A stretch of 64,000 bases of DNA from Actibacterium pelagium (GTDB lineage Bacteria; Pseudomonadota; Alphaproteobacteria; Rhodobacterales; Rhodobacteraceae), in the NCBI RefSeq assembly GCF_002285415.1, contig NZ_NSBU01000007.1, positions 1,140,583 through 1,204,582 of the forward strand. Direction: 5' to 3'. The position numbers and the translations under genes are program-made. Positions 19,295 through 28,227 of this stretch are shown here, piece after piece (positions within the stretch are counted from its first letter, which is position 1; every line of letters starts with the position of its first letter). The notes below the pieces were generated by a model. That model had not been told where the DNA came from. It was given only the letters and a program-made list of their open reading frames with translations, and searched no databases.

Positions 19295-20257
19295 ATGAGC
19301 TGGAACCCAACTCAGAACCCCGAATACCCCACTGCCAGTGCAGATGCGCTAGAGACCCTGATCATCCCGCGCGCCCGCGATATCGGCGGGTTCGAGGTAC
19401 GTCGCGCCCTGCCCAGCCCCAAGCGGCAGATGGTTGGCCCCTTCATCTTTTTCGATCAGGTGGGTCCGGCAGAGTTCATCACCGAAGGCGGAATCGACGT
19501 GCGCCCCCACCCGCATATCGGGTTGGGCACAGTGACCTACCTGTATCAAGGAGAGTTCGAGCACCGCGACAGCCTTGGCACGCGGCAGATGATCTATCCC
19601 GGAGAGGTCAACTGGATGGTCGCCGGACGCGGTGTGACCCATTCTGAACGGACCAGCGAGGAAACCCGCCACACCAGACATAAACTCTTTGGTGTCCAGA
19701 CATGGATCGCCCTGCCAGAAGACTGCGAGGACATGGCCCCTGACTTCGAGCATCACAAGAATGCCGCCCTGCCAGAGATCAAAGATGGGGGCGCACATGC
19801 CAAGCTGATCCTCGGCTCTGCCTATGGCGAGACCAGCCCAGTTACCATGCAGTCCGAGACCTTCTATGCCGACGTGATCCTGCAACCCGGTGCCTCTTTC
19901 CCCTTGCCCGATAATCACGAGGATCGCGGCATCTATGTGATGGAAGGCACGATCGACGTCGCCGGGGACGTGTTCGAGGCTGGGCGCATGATGGTGTTCC
20001 GTCCGGGCGATTCCATCAGCGCACGCGCAGGTGACCGCGGTGCCCGACTTATGGTGCTTGGCGGTGCCACGATGAACGAAGGCCGGTACATCTGGTGGAA
20101 CTTCGTCTCATCCGATCGCGACAAGATCGAAGCCGCCAAAGAGGCGTGGAAAGCCGAAGACTGGGAAAACGGCCAATTCCGCCTGCCCCCGGATGACGCA
20201 GGCGATCACATTCCGATCACACCAGAGATGGAGCGGCTTTTCCCGAAAAAGAAATAG
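19295..20257 (+). CDS. Pirin family protein (bicupin)
   Basis: The 320-residue product has the two cupin halves of bacterial pirins. The first holds the metal-binding pattern RPHPHIGLGTVTYL with later H-S-E-R (THSERTSEETR), matching the His/His/His/Glu iron site. The C-terminal part has GRYIWWNFVSS and the ending ITPEMERLFP common to proteobacterial pirins. Some pirins are quercetin 2,3-dioxygenases, others bind enzymes; the substrate here is unknown. AAGGA precedes the ATG. It converges on ychF with only six bases between the stops. Confidence 0.92.
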   Translation: MSWNPTQNPEYPTASADALETLIIPRARDIGGFEVRRALPSPKRQMVGPFIFFDQVGPAEFITEGGIDVRPHPHIGLGTVTYLYQGEFEHRDSLGTRQMIYPGEVNWMVAGRGVTHSERTSEETRHTRHKLFGVQTWIALPEDCEDMAPDFEHHKNAALPEIKDGGAHAKLILGSAYGETSPVTMQSETFYADVILQPGASFPLPDNHEDRGIYVMEGTIDVAGDVFEAGRMMVFRPGDSISARAGDRGARLMVLGGATMNEGRYIWWNFVSSDRDKIEAAKEAWKAEDWENGQFRLPPDDAGDHIPITPEMERLFPKKK

Positions 20258-20263
20258 GCTCGA

Positions 20264-21361
20264 TCAGGCGTTGAACAGGAAGTGCAGGACGTCACCGTCC
20301 TTCACCACATAGCTCTTGCCCTCGGCGCGCATCTTGCCGGCTTCTTTTGCACCCTGTTCACCGTCGTTGGCGACATAGTCGTCATAGGCGATGGTTTCAG
20401 CGCGGATGAAGCCGCGTTCAAAATCGCCGTGGATGACGCCAGCGGCCTGAGGGGCCAGCGCGCCGATCGGGATGGTCCAGGCACGGGCCTCTTTCGGGCC
20501 GACGGTGAAATAGGTTTGCAGACCCAAAAGCTCGTGACCTGCCCGGATCAGTCGATCAAGACCAGCTTCTTCCAGCCCCAACTCGCCAAGGAACATCTCG
20601 GCTTCTTCGGGCTCTAGCTGGCTGATTTCTTCTTCGATCTTGGCAGAGATTACGACGGCTGCTGCGCCCTGCTCTGCCGCCATCTTGGCGACCGCGTCGG
20701 AATGCGCATTGCCGGTGGCGGCTTCATCCTCGTCCACGTTGCAGACATACAGGATCGGCTTGGTGGTCAGCAGTTGCAGCATGTCCCACGCTTTTTTGTC
20801 TTCGTCGTCAACCTCGACGGCGCGGGCAGGTTTACCGTCTTCCAAAGCGGCCAAGGCGGTCTTCAAAAGACGTTCCTGCTGAACCGCTTCCTTGTCGCCA
20901 CCGCGCACCTTGCGAACGATGTTCTGCAGGCGCTTCTCGATCGACTCCATGTCGGCGATCATCAGTTCGGTTTCGATGGTCTCGGCGTCTTCGACCGGGT
21001 TCACGCGACCATCAACATGGGTCACGTCATCATCTTCGAAACAGCGCAGGACGTGGGCGATCGCGTCGCATTCGCGAATGTTGGCAAGGAACTGGTTGCC
21101 AAGGCCTTCGCCCTTCGACGCGCCTTTCACCAGACCGGCAATATCCACGAAGGTCATGCGCGAGGGGATGATCTGCTTCGACTGCGCAATCCCGGCCAGC
21201 GTGTCCAGACGCGGATCAGGAACGGCGACGTCGCCGACATTCGGCTCGATCGTACAGAACGGGAAATTCGCCGCCTGTGCGGCTGCGGTTTTGGTCAGCG
21301 CGTTGAACAAGGTCGATTTACCGACATTCGGAAGACCGACGATACCTGTTTTAAAACCCAT
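20264..21361 (-). CDS. ychF: Redox-regulated ATPase YchF
   Basis: The 365-residue product is an Obg-like P-loop protein that binds ATP in preference to GTP and associates with ribosomes. It shows the P-loop [14 protein letters not shown] (residues 8-21), DIAGLVKGAS, an internal coiled coil, and the C-terminal TGS domain ending VKDGDVLHFLFN. Length is standard. AGGAG lies ahead of the ATG. In E. coli YchF is tied to leaderless translation and the peroxide response; these roles are known for the family, not shown here. Confidence 0.97.
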   Translation of the reverse strand: MGFKTGIVGLPNVGKSTLFNALTKTAAAQAANFPFCTIEPNVGDVAVPDPRLDTLAGIAQSKQIIPSRMTFVDIAGLVKGASKGEGLGNQFLANIRECDAIAHVLRCFEDDDVTHVDGRVNPVEDAETIETELMIADMESIEKRLQNIVRKVRGGDKEAVQQERLLKTALAALEDGKPARAVEVDDEDKKAWDMLQLLTTKPILYVCNVDEDEAATGNAHSDAVAKMAAEQGAAAVVISAKIEEEISQLEPEEAEMFLGELGLEEAGLDRLIRAGHELLGLQTYFTVGPKEARAWTIPIGALAPQAAGVIHGDFERGFIRAETIAYDDYVANDGEQGAKEAGKMRAEGKSYVVKDGDVLHFLFNA

Positions 21362-21485
21362 TTTGCGCTCCTATCTGGCTTGCGATGCTCTTAGTCGCAG
21401 TGGCCGGGATGCACAAGACAATGCATGCCGCGACGGCGCGCAAATGTGCTAGGCTTGGGCCAGTTTTCAACCAAATGAGTTTCCC

Positions 21486-21896
21486 ATGCCCGTTCCCTAT
21501 ATTCACTTTGACACCGATTGCCGCGAGGCGATGACGTTTTACCAAGCCGTTTTTGGCGGCGAGCTGGAAATCATGGGCTACGACCAGATGCCCGACGCCC
21601 CGACCGAAATGGCGCAGTCGTCGAACGTCATGCACGCCACCCTGACCACCGATAAAGGGCCGCTTTTTGCCTCTGACGCTTTTCCCGGCACGTCTAACGC
21701 ACCGCAGGCTTCTGTATCGATCTCGTGGGATGTCGCCGACGCAGCCGAGGGCAAGGCCCTGTTCGAAAAGCTGATGTCCGAGGGTGGCGAAATCGTAATG
21801 CCCTTTGAAGCGACGTTCTTCGCCTCTGGCTTTGGCATGGGCAAGGACCGGTTCGGCACCCATTGGATGATCATGACCGGCGCAGAGGCCGAATAA
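21486..21896 (+). CDS. VOC family protein, PhnB/glyoxalase-like
   Basis: The 136-residue protein has paired beta-alpha-beta-beta-beta modules of the vicinal oxygen chelate fold and the PhnB-like opening (MPVPYIHFDTDCREAMTFYQAVFGGEL) and ending (FGMGKDRFGTHWMIM). Such proteins bind a metal and act as isomerases, dioxygenases or simple binding proteins; the substrate is not predictable. The ribosome site is weak. It stands between ychF (divergent) and trpA, which starts 68 bases later. Confidence 0.88.
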   Translation: MPVPYIHFDTDCREAMTFYQAVFGGELEIMGYDQMPDAPTEMAQSSNVMHATLTTDKGPLFASDAFPGTSNAPQASVSISWDVADAAEGKALFEKLMSEGGEIVMPFEATFFASGFGMGKDRFGTHWMIMTGAEAE

Positions 21897-21964
21897 GCAC
21901 AGACCCCCTTGCTCTTACGGGCTGTCTCTGGCACTTCCTTTCCTGATCGCAAAGGATGACCAAG

Positions 21965-22756
21965 ATGACCCGTATCGACGCCAAATTCGCCGCTCTGAAA
22001 GCTGAAGGTAAGAAAGCCTTCGTGGCCTATGTGATGGCGGGTGATCCCGATTACGACACCTCGCTGGAGGTTGTGAAAGGTCTGCCGGGTGCGGGTGTAG
22101 ACGTAATCGAACTGGGTCTGCCCTTCACCGACCCGATGGCCGACGGGCCGACCATTCAGCTGGCCGGTCAGCGTGCGCTGGAAGCGGGCCAGACGCTGGA
22201 CAAGACGCTGGCGATGGCCAAGGCCTTCCGCGAGAACGACGACACCACCCCGATTGTGATGATGGGCTATTACAACCCGATCTACAGCCGTGGCGTCCCC
22301 AAGTTCCTTGAGCAAGCGAAAGAAGCGGGCATCGACGGGCTTATCGTTGTCGACCTGCCCCCCGAGGAAGACCCCGAACTGTGCATCCCCGCGCAAGCGG
22401 CAGGTCTGAACTTCATCCGCCTTGCGACACCGACAACCGATGACAAACGTCTGCCGAAGGTTCTGCAGAACACATCGGGCTTTGTGTATTATGTCTCGAT
22501 CACCGGTATCACCGGCGCGGCCTCGGCTGAGGCGACGAACGTTGGCCCGGAAGTTGCGCGGATCAAGGCCTCTACCGACCTGCCGGTTATCGTTGGCTTC
22601 GGCATCAAAACCCCCGAGAACGCGCGCGACATCGCATCCGTCGCCGACGGCGCGGTTGTGGGCTCTGCCATCGTCAAGCTTATCGAAGAAGGTAAGCCGG
22701 TCGACGAGATCCTCGCCTACGTTAAATCTCTGGCCGATGGGGCGCATAGCGCCTGA
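21965..22756 (+). CDS. trpA: Tryptophan synthase alpha chain
   Basis: TrpA cleaves indole-3-glycerol phosphate to indole and glyceraldehyde 3-phosphate and passes indole to TrpB. The 263-residue TIM barrel has the catalytic Glu and Asp in [15 protein letters not shown] and the substrate loop [11 protein letters not shown]. Two ATGs compete: 21956 directly abuts AAAGG, while 21965 has AAAGGA eight bases upstream and is chosen. trpA is about 6.3 kb away from trpB, on the other strand, so the two subunits are not co-transcribed. Confidence 0.96.
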   Translation: MTRIDAKFAALKAEGKKAFVAYVMAGDPDYDTSLEVVKGLPGAGVDVIELGLPFTDPMADGPTIQLAGQRALEAGQTLDKTLAMAKAFRENDDTTPIVMMGYYNPIYSRGVPKFLEQAKEAGIDGLIVVDLPPEEDPELCIPAQAAGLNFIRLATPTTDDKRLPKVLQNTSGFVYYVSITGITGAASAEATNVGPEVARIKASTDLPVIVGFGIKTPENARDIASVADGAVVGSAIVKLIEEGKPVDEILAYVKSLADGAHSA

Positions 22757-22813
22757 AGCAATTGCACTACGCCCCTCTGATTGGTAGCAAGACCTGACCA
22801 ATACGAGGGCCAC

Positions 22814-23977
22814 ATGCCAGTAATTACCTGTATCGAAGACCTGCACCGTATCTATAAGCGCCGTGTGCCAAAGATGTTCTATGACTATTGCGAAAGCGGT
22901 AGCTGGACAGAACAGACCTTCCGGGAAAACACTTCTGACTTTGACCAGATCCGACTGCGCCAGCGCGTCGCGGTCAATATGGAAAACCGTAGTACCGCCA
23001 GCCAGATGGCAGGACAGGATGTGTCCATGCCAGTTGCCTTGGCACCGGTGGGCTCCACAGGCATGCAGCACGCTGATGGAGAGATCAAAGCCGCCCGCGC
23101 GGCCGAGGCCTTTGGCGTGCCCTACACCTTGTCGACCATGTCTGTCTGCTCAATCGAGACCGTTGCCGCGGCGACCTCGAAGCCCTTCTGGTTTCAGCTT
23201 TATGTGATGCGGGACGAAGAATTTGCCGCAGCCCTTATCCAGCGAGCCAAGGACGCAAACTGTTCAGCTTTGGTCCTAACGCTGGATTTGCAGATTATTG
23301 GCCAACGCCACAAAGACCTAAAGAACGGGCTGACCACCCCGCCGAAACTAACCCTGCCCACCTTGATCGACATGGCGACGCATTGGCGGTGGGGGCTGGA
23401 AATGTTGCAGACGAAGAACCGGCAGTTCGGCAACATCGTCGGTCACGTGAAAGGTGTTGATGACATCAGCAACTTCACAAAATGGACGCGCAACCAGTAC
23501 GACCCGCGACTGGATTGGGACCGGATCCGCAAGATCCGCGCCCAGTGGGACGGCCCGCTGATCCTGAAAGGCATCCTTGACGTCGAAGATGCGAAGAAAG
23601 CAGTCGAGGTCGGGGCAGATGGCATCGTCGTGTCGAACCACGGCGGGCGGCAACTGGATGGGGCTCTGTCCACGATCCGCTCTTTGACACCGATCCTTGA
23701 TGCGGTCGGCGACAAGACAGAGGTTTATCTGGACAGCGGCATTCGCAAGGGTCAGGACGTCCTGAAAGCCTTGGCCATGGGGGCCAAAGGCACCTTTATC
23801 GGACGAGCCTACATCTATGGCCTAGGTGCCATGGGACAAACCGGGGTGACCACGGCACTTGAGGTGATCCAAAAAGAGCTGGACCTCAGCATGGCATTCT
23901 GCGGACGCCGGCAGGTGACCAACCTTGATCGGGATATTCTGCAAATCCCCAAAGGGTTTGAAGGGGATTGGCAGTAA
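22814..23977 (+). CDS. FMN-dependent alpha-hydroxy acid oxidase/dehydrogenase (L-lactate dehydrogenase or glycolate oxidase type)
   Basis: The 387-residue enzyme belongs to the FMN alpha-hydroxy acid oxidase family, which oxidises L-lactate, glycolate or related acids. It has the N-terminal FYDYCESGSWTEQT, FMN-binding ALAPVGSTGM, LILKGILDVEDA, and the catalytic SNHGGRQLDG. Inference from neighbours: lrgA starts on the last base of its stop (TAATG) and lrgB follows, so the enzyme is tied to an LrgAB-type carrier, whose plant homologue PLGG1 moves glycolate and glycerate. ATG at 22814 is preferred over the one at 22781 because GAGG precedes it and the product begins MPVITCIEDL. Lactate versus glycolate cannot be decided by reading. 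Confidence 0.93.
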   Translation: MPVITCIEDLHRIYKRRVPKMFYDYCESGSWTEQTFRENTSDFDQIRLRQRVAVNMENRSTASQMAGQDVSMPVALAPVGSTGMQHADGEIKAARAAEAFGVPYTLSTMSVCSIETVAAATSKPFWFQLYVMRDEEFAAALIQRAKDANCSALVLTLDLQIIGQRHKDLKNGLTTPPKLTLPTLIDMATHWRWGLEMLQTKNRQFGNIVGHVKGVDDISNFTKWTRNQYDPRLDWDRIRKIRAQWDGPLILKGILDVEDAKKAVEVGADGIVVSNHGGRQLDGALSTIRSLTPILDAVGDKTEVYLDSGIRKGQDVLKALAMGAKGTFIGRAYIYGLGAMGQTGVTTALEVIQKELDLSMAFCGRRQVTNLDRDILQIPKGFEGDWQ

Positions 23978-24333
23978 TGCTTGGTGCGCTGACCCTGATC
24001 TTTACCTGCCAGCTGATTGGTGAGACCACGACACGCGCACTAGACTTGCCCCTGCCCGGCCCAGTCGCGGGAATGGTCCTGCTGTTCATCTACCTGGCAG
24101 TCAGGGGCGGCATCTCGGCCGATATGTCCCGCGTGGCAGATGGGCTGCTATCGCACCTTGCCCTTCTGTTTGTTCCCGCGGGCGTCGGGGTCATGCTGCA
24201 CTTCCGGCTGCTAGGCGAAGAATGGCTGCCGATCGCGGTCGCTTTGATAGCAAGCACGGCCCTGACCATCGCCGTAACGGCCTGGGTCATGCACCTGCTC
24301 ACCCGCAAGTCAGGAGATCAGCCTGATGGATGA
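23977..24333 (+). CDS. lrgA: LrgA/CidA family membrane protein
   Basis: The 118-residue protein has four membrane helices and the family phrases LPLPGPVAGMVLL and LLFVPAGVGVM. LrgA/CidA proteins were first described as holin-like; later work links LrgAB to pyruvate uptake, and the plant fusion PLGG1 exports glycolate/glycerate. The ATG at 23977 shares its first base with the stop of the upstream oxidase gene, and AAGGGG lies about 10 bases upstream; an in-frame TTG at 23968 is less likely. It overlaps lrgB by eight bases. Confidence 0.92.
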   Translation: MLGALTLIFTCQLIGETTTRALDLPLPGPVAGMVLLFIYLAVRGGISADMSRVADGLLSHLALLFVPAGVGVMLHFRLLGEEWLPIAVALIASTALTIAVTAWVMHLLTRKSGDQPDG

Positions 24334-25042
24334 GCTTCAAGAGGTCTGGGTTTATCTGAACACCACCCCACTGCTGCACCTGACGCTGACACTACTGGCG
24401 TTTCAGGGGGCAAATTGGCTGTTTCGCAAATGCGGGCGTACGCCTTTGCTGAACCCGGTGATGGTATCGGTCGTGGTTCTTGTCGCCTTCCTGCTGATCA
24501 CTGGCACCAGCTACGGTGCCTATTTTGAAGGTGCGCAGTTCGTCCACTTCCTGCTTGGCCCGGCGACCGTTTGTCTGGCCATTCCGCTGTACCGTCAGTT
24601 CGAAAAGGTGCGCAAATCCGCGCTGGCCATTATGGCAAGCCTGTTTGTGGGCAGTCTGACGGCCATTGCCTCTGCCATCGGGATCGCAATGGCTCTTGGC
24701 GCCTCTCAGGCGACTTTGTCTTCCCTTGCGCCAAAATCCGTGACGGCCCCGGTCGCCATGGGCGTGACCGAACAGCTTGGCGGGCTGCCATCGTTGACGG
24801 CGGTTCTGGTGATCCTGACCGGCATTCTGGGGGCCATGATCGGGCCTGTCCTGCTGACAAAACTGGGCATTCGCAACGAAGCCGCCCGCGGATTTGCCAT
24901 CGGTACGGCCAGCCACGGGATCGGAACCGCACGCGCCCTGCAGCTTGGCGAGGTTTCTGGCGCTTTTGCCGGACTGGCCATGGGGCTGAACGCGCTGGCG
25001 ACGGCAATTTTGCTACCGCTGCTCTGGGGTCTGATTTTCTAG
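24326..25042 (+). CDS. lrgB: LrgB family membrane protein
   Basis: The 238-residue protein has six or more helices, the motif [17 protein letters not shown] and the C-terminal [13 protein letters not shown], both hallmarks of LrgB/PLGG1. AGGAG lies nine bases before the ATG. It is the last gene of the oxidase-lrgA-lrgB unit; a small hairpin (AGGGG AAA CCCCT) directly follows its stop and may end transcription. The pair probably forms one carrier in the inner membrane; the substrate is inferred from the enzyme beside it. Confidence 0.94.
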   Translation: MDELQEVWVYLNTTPLLHLTLTLLAFQGANWLFRKCGRTPLLNPVMVSVVVLVAFLLITGTSYGAYFEGAQFVHFLLGPATVCLAIPLYRQFEKVRKSALAIMASLFVGSLTAIASAIGIAMALGASQATLSSLAPKSVTAPVAMGVTEQLGGLPSLTAVLVILTGILGAMIGPVLLTKLGIRNEAARGFAIGTASHGIGTARALQLGEVSGAFAGLAMGLNALATAILLPLLWGLIF

Positions 25043-25072
25043 GGGAAACCCCTTCCCTTCCTGCCAATTCCC

Positions 25073-25119
25073 GTGTATGTGCGCGGCTTCAACCGGGCAT
25101 ACACCCTTGGAGGATGCCC
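25073..25119 (+). promoter_or_regulatory. rplY leader with two mutually exclusive stems
   Basis: GTGTATG (25073-25079) pairs with CATACAC (25098-25104), with an inner CGG/CCG pair. GGGCAT (25095-25100) can instead pair with ATGCCC (25114-25119). The two stems share CAT and cannot form together. The element ends about 20 bases before the rplY start. This is read from the bases; any regulatory role is inference. Confidence 0.4.
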
Positions 25120-25139
25120 ACTTATTTAGGAGAATAGCT

Positions 25140-25787
25140 ATGGCTGGTCAGATTCCTGACTTCAACGCCACGGTACGGACGGGGACAGGCAAGGGGGCCG
25201 CTCGTCAAGCACGCCGTGAAGAACTTGTCCCTGGTATCGTGTATGGCGGCGGCGCAGACCCGCTTCCGATCAACGTGAAATACAACGAGCTGTTTAAAGC
25301 TCTGAAAGACGGTCGCTTCCTTTCGACCCTGTGGAACCTGAAGGTCGAAGGCCAGGACGACGTGCGCGTCATCTGCCGCGGCGTTCAGCGTGACGTGGTA
25401 AAGGACCTGCCGACCCACGTTGATTTCATGCGCCTGAACCGTACCTCGCGCATCAACCTGTTCATTCCGGTTGAGTTCATCAACGAAGACGCAGCACCCG
25501 GCATCAAGAAGGGCGGCGTACTGAACACGGTTCGTCCGGAAGTCGAACTGAAAGTTACCGCAGGCGACATCCCCGAGAAGCTGGTTGCAGACCTGACCGG
25601 TCTGAATGTTGGCGACAACATCAACATCTCGGACATCGAACTGCCCGCAGGCTCGCGCCCGATGATCACCGACCGTGACTTCGTCATCGCGAACATCGCA
25701 GCGCCGTCTGGCCTGCGTTCGTCCGAGAACGAAGAAGGTGGCGAAGCCGAAGGCGAAGAAGCCGCAGCGGAAGAGACCGCAGAATAA
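25140..25787 (+). CDS. rplY: 50S ribosomal protein L25/general stress protein Ctc
   Basis: The 215-residue protein has the 5S rRNA-binding L25 domain (residues 5-95: [25 protein letters not shown]) and the C-terminal TL5/Ctc domain, as in the long bacterial form. The end is an acidic Glu/Ala tail ([15 protein letters not shown]), common in alphaproteobacteria. ATG at 25140 follows AGGAGAAT; the frame continues upstream to 25077 without a ribosome site. It is a single-gene unit with its own leader and a perfect terminator. Confidence 0.97.
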   Translation: MAGQIPDFNATVRTGTGKGAARQARREELVPGIVYGGGADPLPINVKYNELFKALKDGRFLSTLWNLKVEGQDDVRVICRGVQRDVVKDLPTHVDFMRLNRTSRINLFIPVEFINEDAAPGIKKGGVLNTVRPEVELKVTAGDIPEKLVADLTGLNVGDNINISDIELPAGSRPMITDRDFVIANIAAPSGLRSSENEEGGEAEGEEAAAEETAE

Positions 25788-25813
25788 TCTGCTCTCTTTT
25801 ACCGCAAGAAAAG

Positions 25814-25833
25814 ATGGGGCCTTCGGGCCCCAT
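25814..25833. terminator. Bidirectional terminator between rplY and the FkbM gene
   Basis: ATGGGGCC and GGCCCCAT form a perfect 8-bp stem around a TTCG tetraloop. Minus-strand transcripts continue into CTTTTCTT; plus-strand ones into TATACTTT. It lies between two convergent genes and can serve both. Confidence 0.88.
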
Positions 25834-26513
25834 TATACTTTCTGGAAACAGACAATCTGCCCACGGCTGGCCTTGGGACAATACCCAAACCCCTGCCCCG
25901 ACAAGCGATCAAAGATTTGGCGCAGCGCATCTGGATCGTACTTGTTCGGATGAAGTTCCAGGATAATCAGGCGCAGAGTATCGGGCAGAGGCGCGTGGAA
26001 GAACTCTGTTTCAGCGCCCTCTACATCCGCCAACAACACAGTCGCCAACGTTTCGGCCAGCAGGCTTCCCAGCCCATAGGCCGTCACCGTGATTTCCCGC
26101 GCCTTAGGGTTTTCCGCCGCATCCAGCGACGCGGCCCAGAAAGCGGGTGTCAGAAAAAACTGACAGGTTCCGCCGGGCACCGGACTGTCCAGAACCGCAC
26201 CATTCAAAACGGTCACACCCTGCATCTGGTTTGCCTCCAGATTGGCTTTGATCACCGGGATCAACTCGGGGTTGGGCTCAACCGTCGTCACGGCCTCTGG
26301 CCCGACGATCCGCGCAGCCTGCACAGCCAAATAGCCAAGCCCCGTGCCTAGTTCTAGAACCCGGTCCTCAGCAACCAAATGGGCCTTCAGCGCGGCAGCC
26401 TCTTGCCCTTCGTACCGGCCCTCTGACAGGGCGGCCTCAATCTTGGGCGTCAGAAGAGCCTTGGGAATCTCTAGCGCAACGCCTTGCAGCTTAAAACTTA
26501 ATCCTCGTGACAC
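25833..26513 (-). CDS. FkbM family methyltransferase
   Basis: The product has the class I SAM-binding start VLELGTGLGYLAVQAAR, followed by VEPNPEL, and the FkbM-type ending LLADVEGAETEFFHA and LIILELHPNKYD. FkbM enzymes O-methylate sugars, polyketides or lipids; the target here is unknown. The frame remains open to a TTG at 26591, but no ribosome site is seen there and that region holds a likely pth promoter. GTG at 26513 (VSRGLSFKLQGV, 226 residues) is taken as start with modest confidence. It is divergent from pth. Confidence 0.82.
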   Translation of the reverse strand: MSRGLSFKLQGVALEIPKALLTPKIEAALSEGRYEGQEAAALKAHLVAEDRVLELGTGLGYLAVQAARIVGPEAVTTVEPNPELIPVIKANLEANQMQGVTVLNGAVLDSPVPGGTCQFFLTPAFWAASLDAAENPKAREITVTAYGLGSLLAETLATVLLADVEGAETEFFHAPLPDTLRLIILELHPNKYDPDALRQIFDRLSGQGFGYCPKASRGQIVCFQKV

Positions 26514-26608
26514 GGTGGAAATGCGCCCAGTAGTTCTATCTGATTTACCTATAATCCCCGTTCGCGCTAAGAACAGCAACGAGGCAATCAAAGTTTGAGG
26601 ACTATTCG

Positions 26609-27286
26609 TTGAAACTGTTCATCGGATTGGGAAATCCGGGCGCCAAATACGCCCGTAACCGACACAATATCGGCTTCATGGCGCTTGACCGCATTGCCGA
26701 GGACCACGGCTTTTCCCCTTGGCGCAGCAAATTTCAGGGGCTATTCAGCGAGGGCCGTCTGGGCAGCGAAAAGGTGATCCTGCTCAAGCCGGAAACCTTT
26801 ATGAACCGCTCGGGCCAATCGGCGGGTGAAGCGATGCGGTTCTTTAAGCTGGAACCCGAGGATCTGATCGTCTTCCATGACGAGCTTGATCTCGCCCCCG
26901 GCAAGTGCCGCTACAAACAGGGTGGCGGTCACGCGGGCCATAACGGGTTGCGGTCGATCCATGGGCACGTGGGCGAAGCCTATGGTCGCGTGCGCCTTGG
27001 CATCGGGCATCCGGGGCACAAGGACAAAGTTGCGTCTTATGTGCTGAACGACTTTCCAAAGGCCGATCAGGACTGGCTGGACGATCTGATCCGCGGCATC
27101 AGCGATGGCGCCGCAGAACTGGCGCAAGGTGACACCGGCCGCTTCATGAACGCGGTTGCGTTGCGCGTGGCCCCGCCCCGCAGTTCGACCAGCAAACCGG
27201 CCAAGACCACCAAACCGAAAGAGCCGAAACCAGAGTCCGAAGATACGCGCAGCCCGATGCAGAAACTGATGGATAAGTTCAAATGA
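26609..27286 (+). CDS. pth: Peptidyl-tRNA hydrolase
   Basis: Pth recycles peptidyl-tRNA released from stalled ribosomes. The 225-residue enzyme has the full active-site set: FIGLGNPGAKYARNRHNIGF with the catalytic His near residue 19, MNRSG, FHDELDLAPG with the Asp, and GGGHAGHNGLRSI. The start codon is TTG, with GAGG eight bases upstream; no ATG fits this N-terminus. A TATAAT at 26550-26555 may be its -10 box. The C-terminus has an extra Lys/Pro-rich tail (about 35 residues) beyond the E. coli enzyme. Its stop overlaps the next gene by four bases (ATGA). Confidence 0.96.
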   Translation: MKLFIGLGNPGAKYARNRHNIGFMALDRIAEDHGFSPWRSKFQGLFSEGRLGSEKVILLKPETFMNRSGQSAGEAMRFFKLEPEDLIVFHDELDLAPGKCRYKQGGGHAGHNGLRSIHGHVGEAYGRVRLGIGHPGHKDKVASYVLNDFPKADQDWLDDLIRGISDGAAELAQGDTGRFMNAVALRVAPPRSSTSKPAKTTKPKEPKPESEDTRSPMQKLMDKFK

Positions 27287-27657
27287 GCTTCAAGAAAGAA
27301 CCCGCCGTAAACGTTCTGGGCAGTGAATTGATGCCCTGTTCGACAAGTCCGATGACAGGATTCTTCCGCGACGGGTCCTGCAACACCTGCGCCGAAGATC
27401 AGGGCAGCCACACGGTCTGCGTCGTTCTGACCGAAGAGTTTCTGGCAATGTCGAAGTATCTGGGCAACGACCTGTCCACCCCACGGCCAGAGTTCAGGTT
27501 TCCCGGGTTGAAGGCTGGGGATCGCTGGTGCCTATGTGCCAGTCGCTTCCTTCAAGCCCACCAAGAAGGCTGCGCGCCGCGCGTCGATCTGGAATCGACC
27601 CATCAACGTGCCTTGGACGTAGTTCCTTTGGAAATCTTGGAAGCCTACAAGCTGTAG
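27283..27657 (+). CDS. DUF2237 family protein
   Basis: The 124-residue protein matches the DUF2237 pattern: NVLGSELMPCSTSPMTGFFRDGSCNT near the start, a TVCVVLTEEFL strand, then GDRWCLCASRFLQA and a short C-terminal helix ending LEILEAYKL. Several conserved Cys residues (C-x-D-G-x-C type and WCLCA) could bind a metal. The role is unknown. It overlaps pth by four bases, so the two are coupled, and converges on the LuxR-type gene with a single base between. Confidence 0.93.
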   Translation: MSFKKEPAVNVLGSELMPCSTSPMTGFFRDGSCNTCAEDQGSHTVCVVLTEEFLAMSKYLGNDLSTPRPEFRFPGLKAGDRWCLCASRFLQAHQEGCAPRVDLESTHQRALDVVPLEILEAYKL

Positions 27658-27658
27658 C

Positions 27659-28162
27659 CTAGTTGCCCTGCTTCGAAAGCAGCGTTTCATCGAACAGGTC
27701 GTCGATGAACAGGCTTAGCAGCTGTGCACGCCCGCTAACCCCTGCTTTCTTGTAAATCGCATTGGTCTGCGCCTTGACCGTCCCTTCCGAGGTCTTCCGC
27801 ATCTCGGCAATCTCGGCGGTGCTGAGCCCCTTGATGGAAAACAACGCGACGTCTTTCTCGGCCTTCGTCAGGCCCCATTCGGTGAACCTGTCGGTCAACA
27901 ACTCCATGAACGCGCCCGAGGCGACACGCAGTTGTTCTTCGACACGGGCGTTGTCGCGCATCATGTGTCGCAGCAGGATTGTGCCCATGACCAAGCCCAG
28001 AAGAAGCCCCAGGGCCGCCCCTATTTCAAGAAGTTCAAGGAATTGCCACGCAACCGGGGCAATGGGCAGTGCCAAGACAGAGATCAGCATATTCGCGATC
28101 AGGAAGCCGGCGCACAGCCCCTGCAGCGCAAGGATCGCAATTATTCCTGCGCTTTTACCCAC
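27659..28162 (-). CDS. Membrane-anchored LuxR-type helix-turn-helix regulator
   Basis: The 167-residue protein has two N-terminal membrane helices (about residues 5-32 and 42-66) and a C-terminal GerE/LuxR helix-turn-helix (WGLTKAEKDVALFSIKGLSTAEIAEMRKTSEGTVKAQTNAIYKKAGV, shown here by its ends: GLSTAEIA and GTVKAQTNAIYKKAGV). There is no receiver or ligand-binding domain, so the signal may be read through the membrane part. The start is GTG, with AAGGACAAGG upstream. It follows an exported acidic repeat protein 65 bases away on the same strand; a linked function is inferred. Confidence 0.9.
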   Translation of the reverse strand: MGKSAGIIAILALQGLCAGFLIANMLISVLALPIAPVAWQFLELLEIGAALGLLLGLVMGTILLRHMMRDNARVEEQLRVASGAFMELLTDRFTEWGLTKAEKDVALFSIKGLSTAEIAEMRKTSEGTVKAQTNAIYKKAGVSGRAQLLSLFIDDLFDETLLSKQGN

Positions 28163-28227
28163 GCTGCCACCTTGTCCTTAAATCAGCCGCATTGAGGCGA
28201 CCAGTTCCCCGATCTGCCGCTGTCCAC

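Noticed and set aside
21578-23071. Open frame of 497 codons on the minus strand opposite the VOC gene, trpA and the start of the hydroxy-acid oxidase
   Set aside because: It crosses three genes supported by motifs; the product resembles none and reads through their coding bias.
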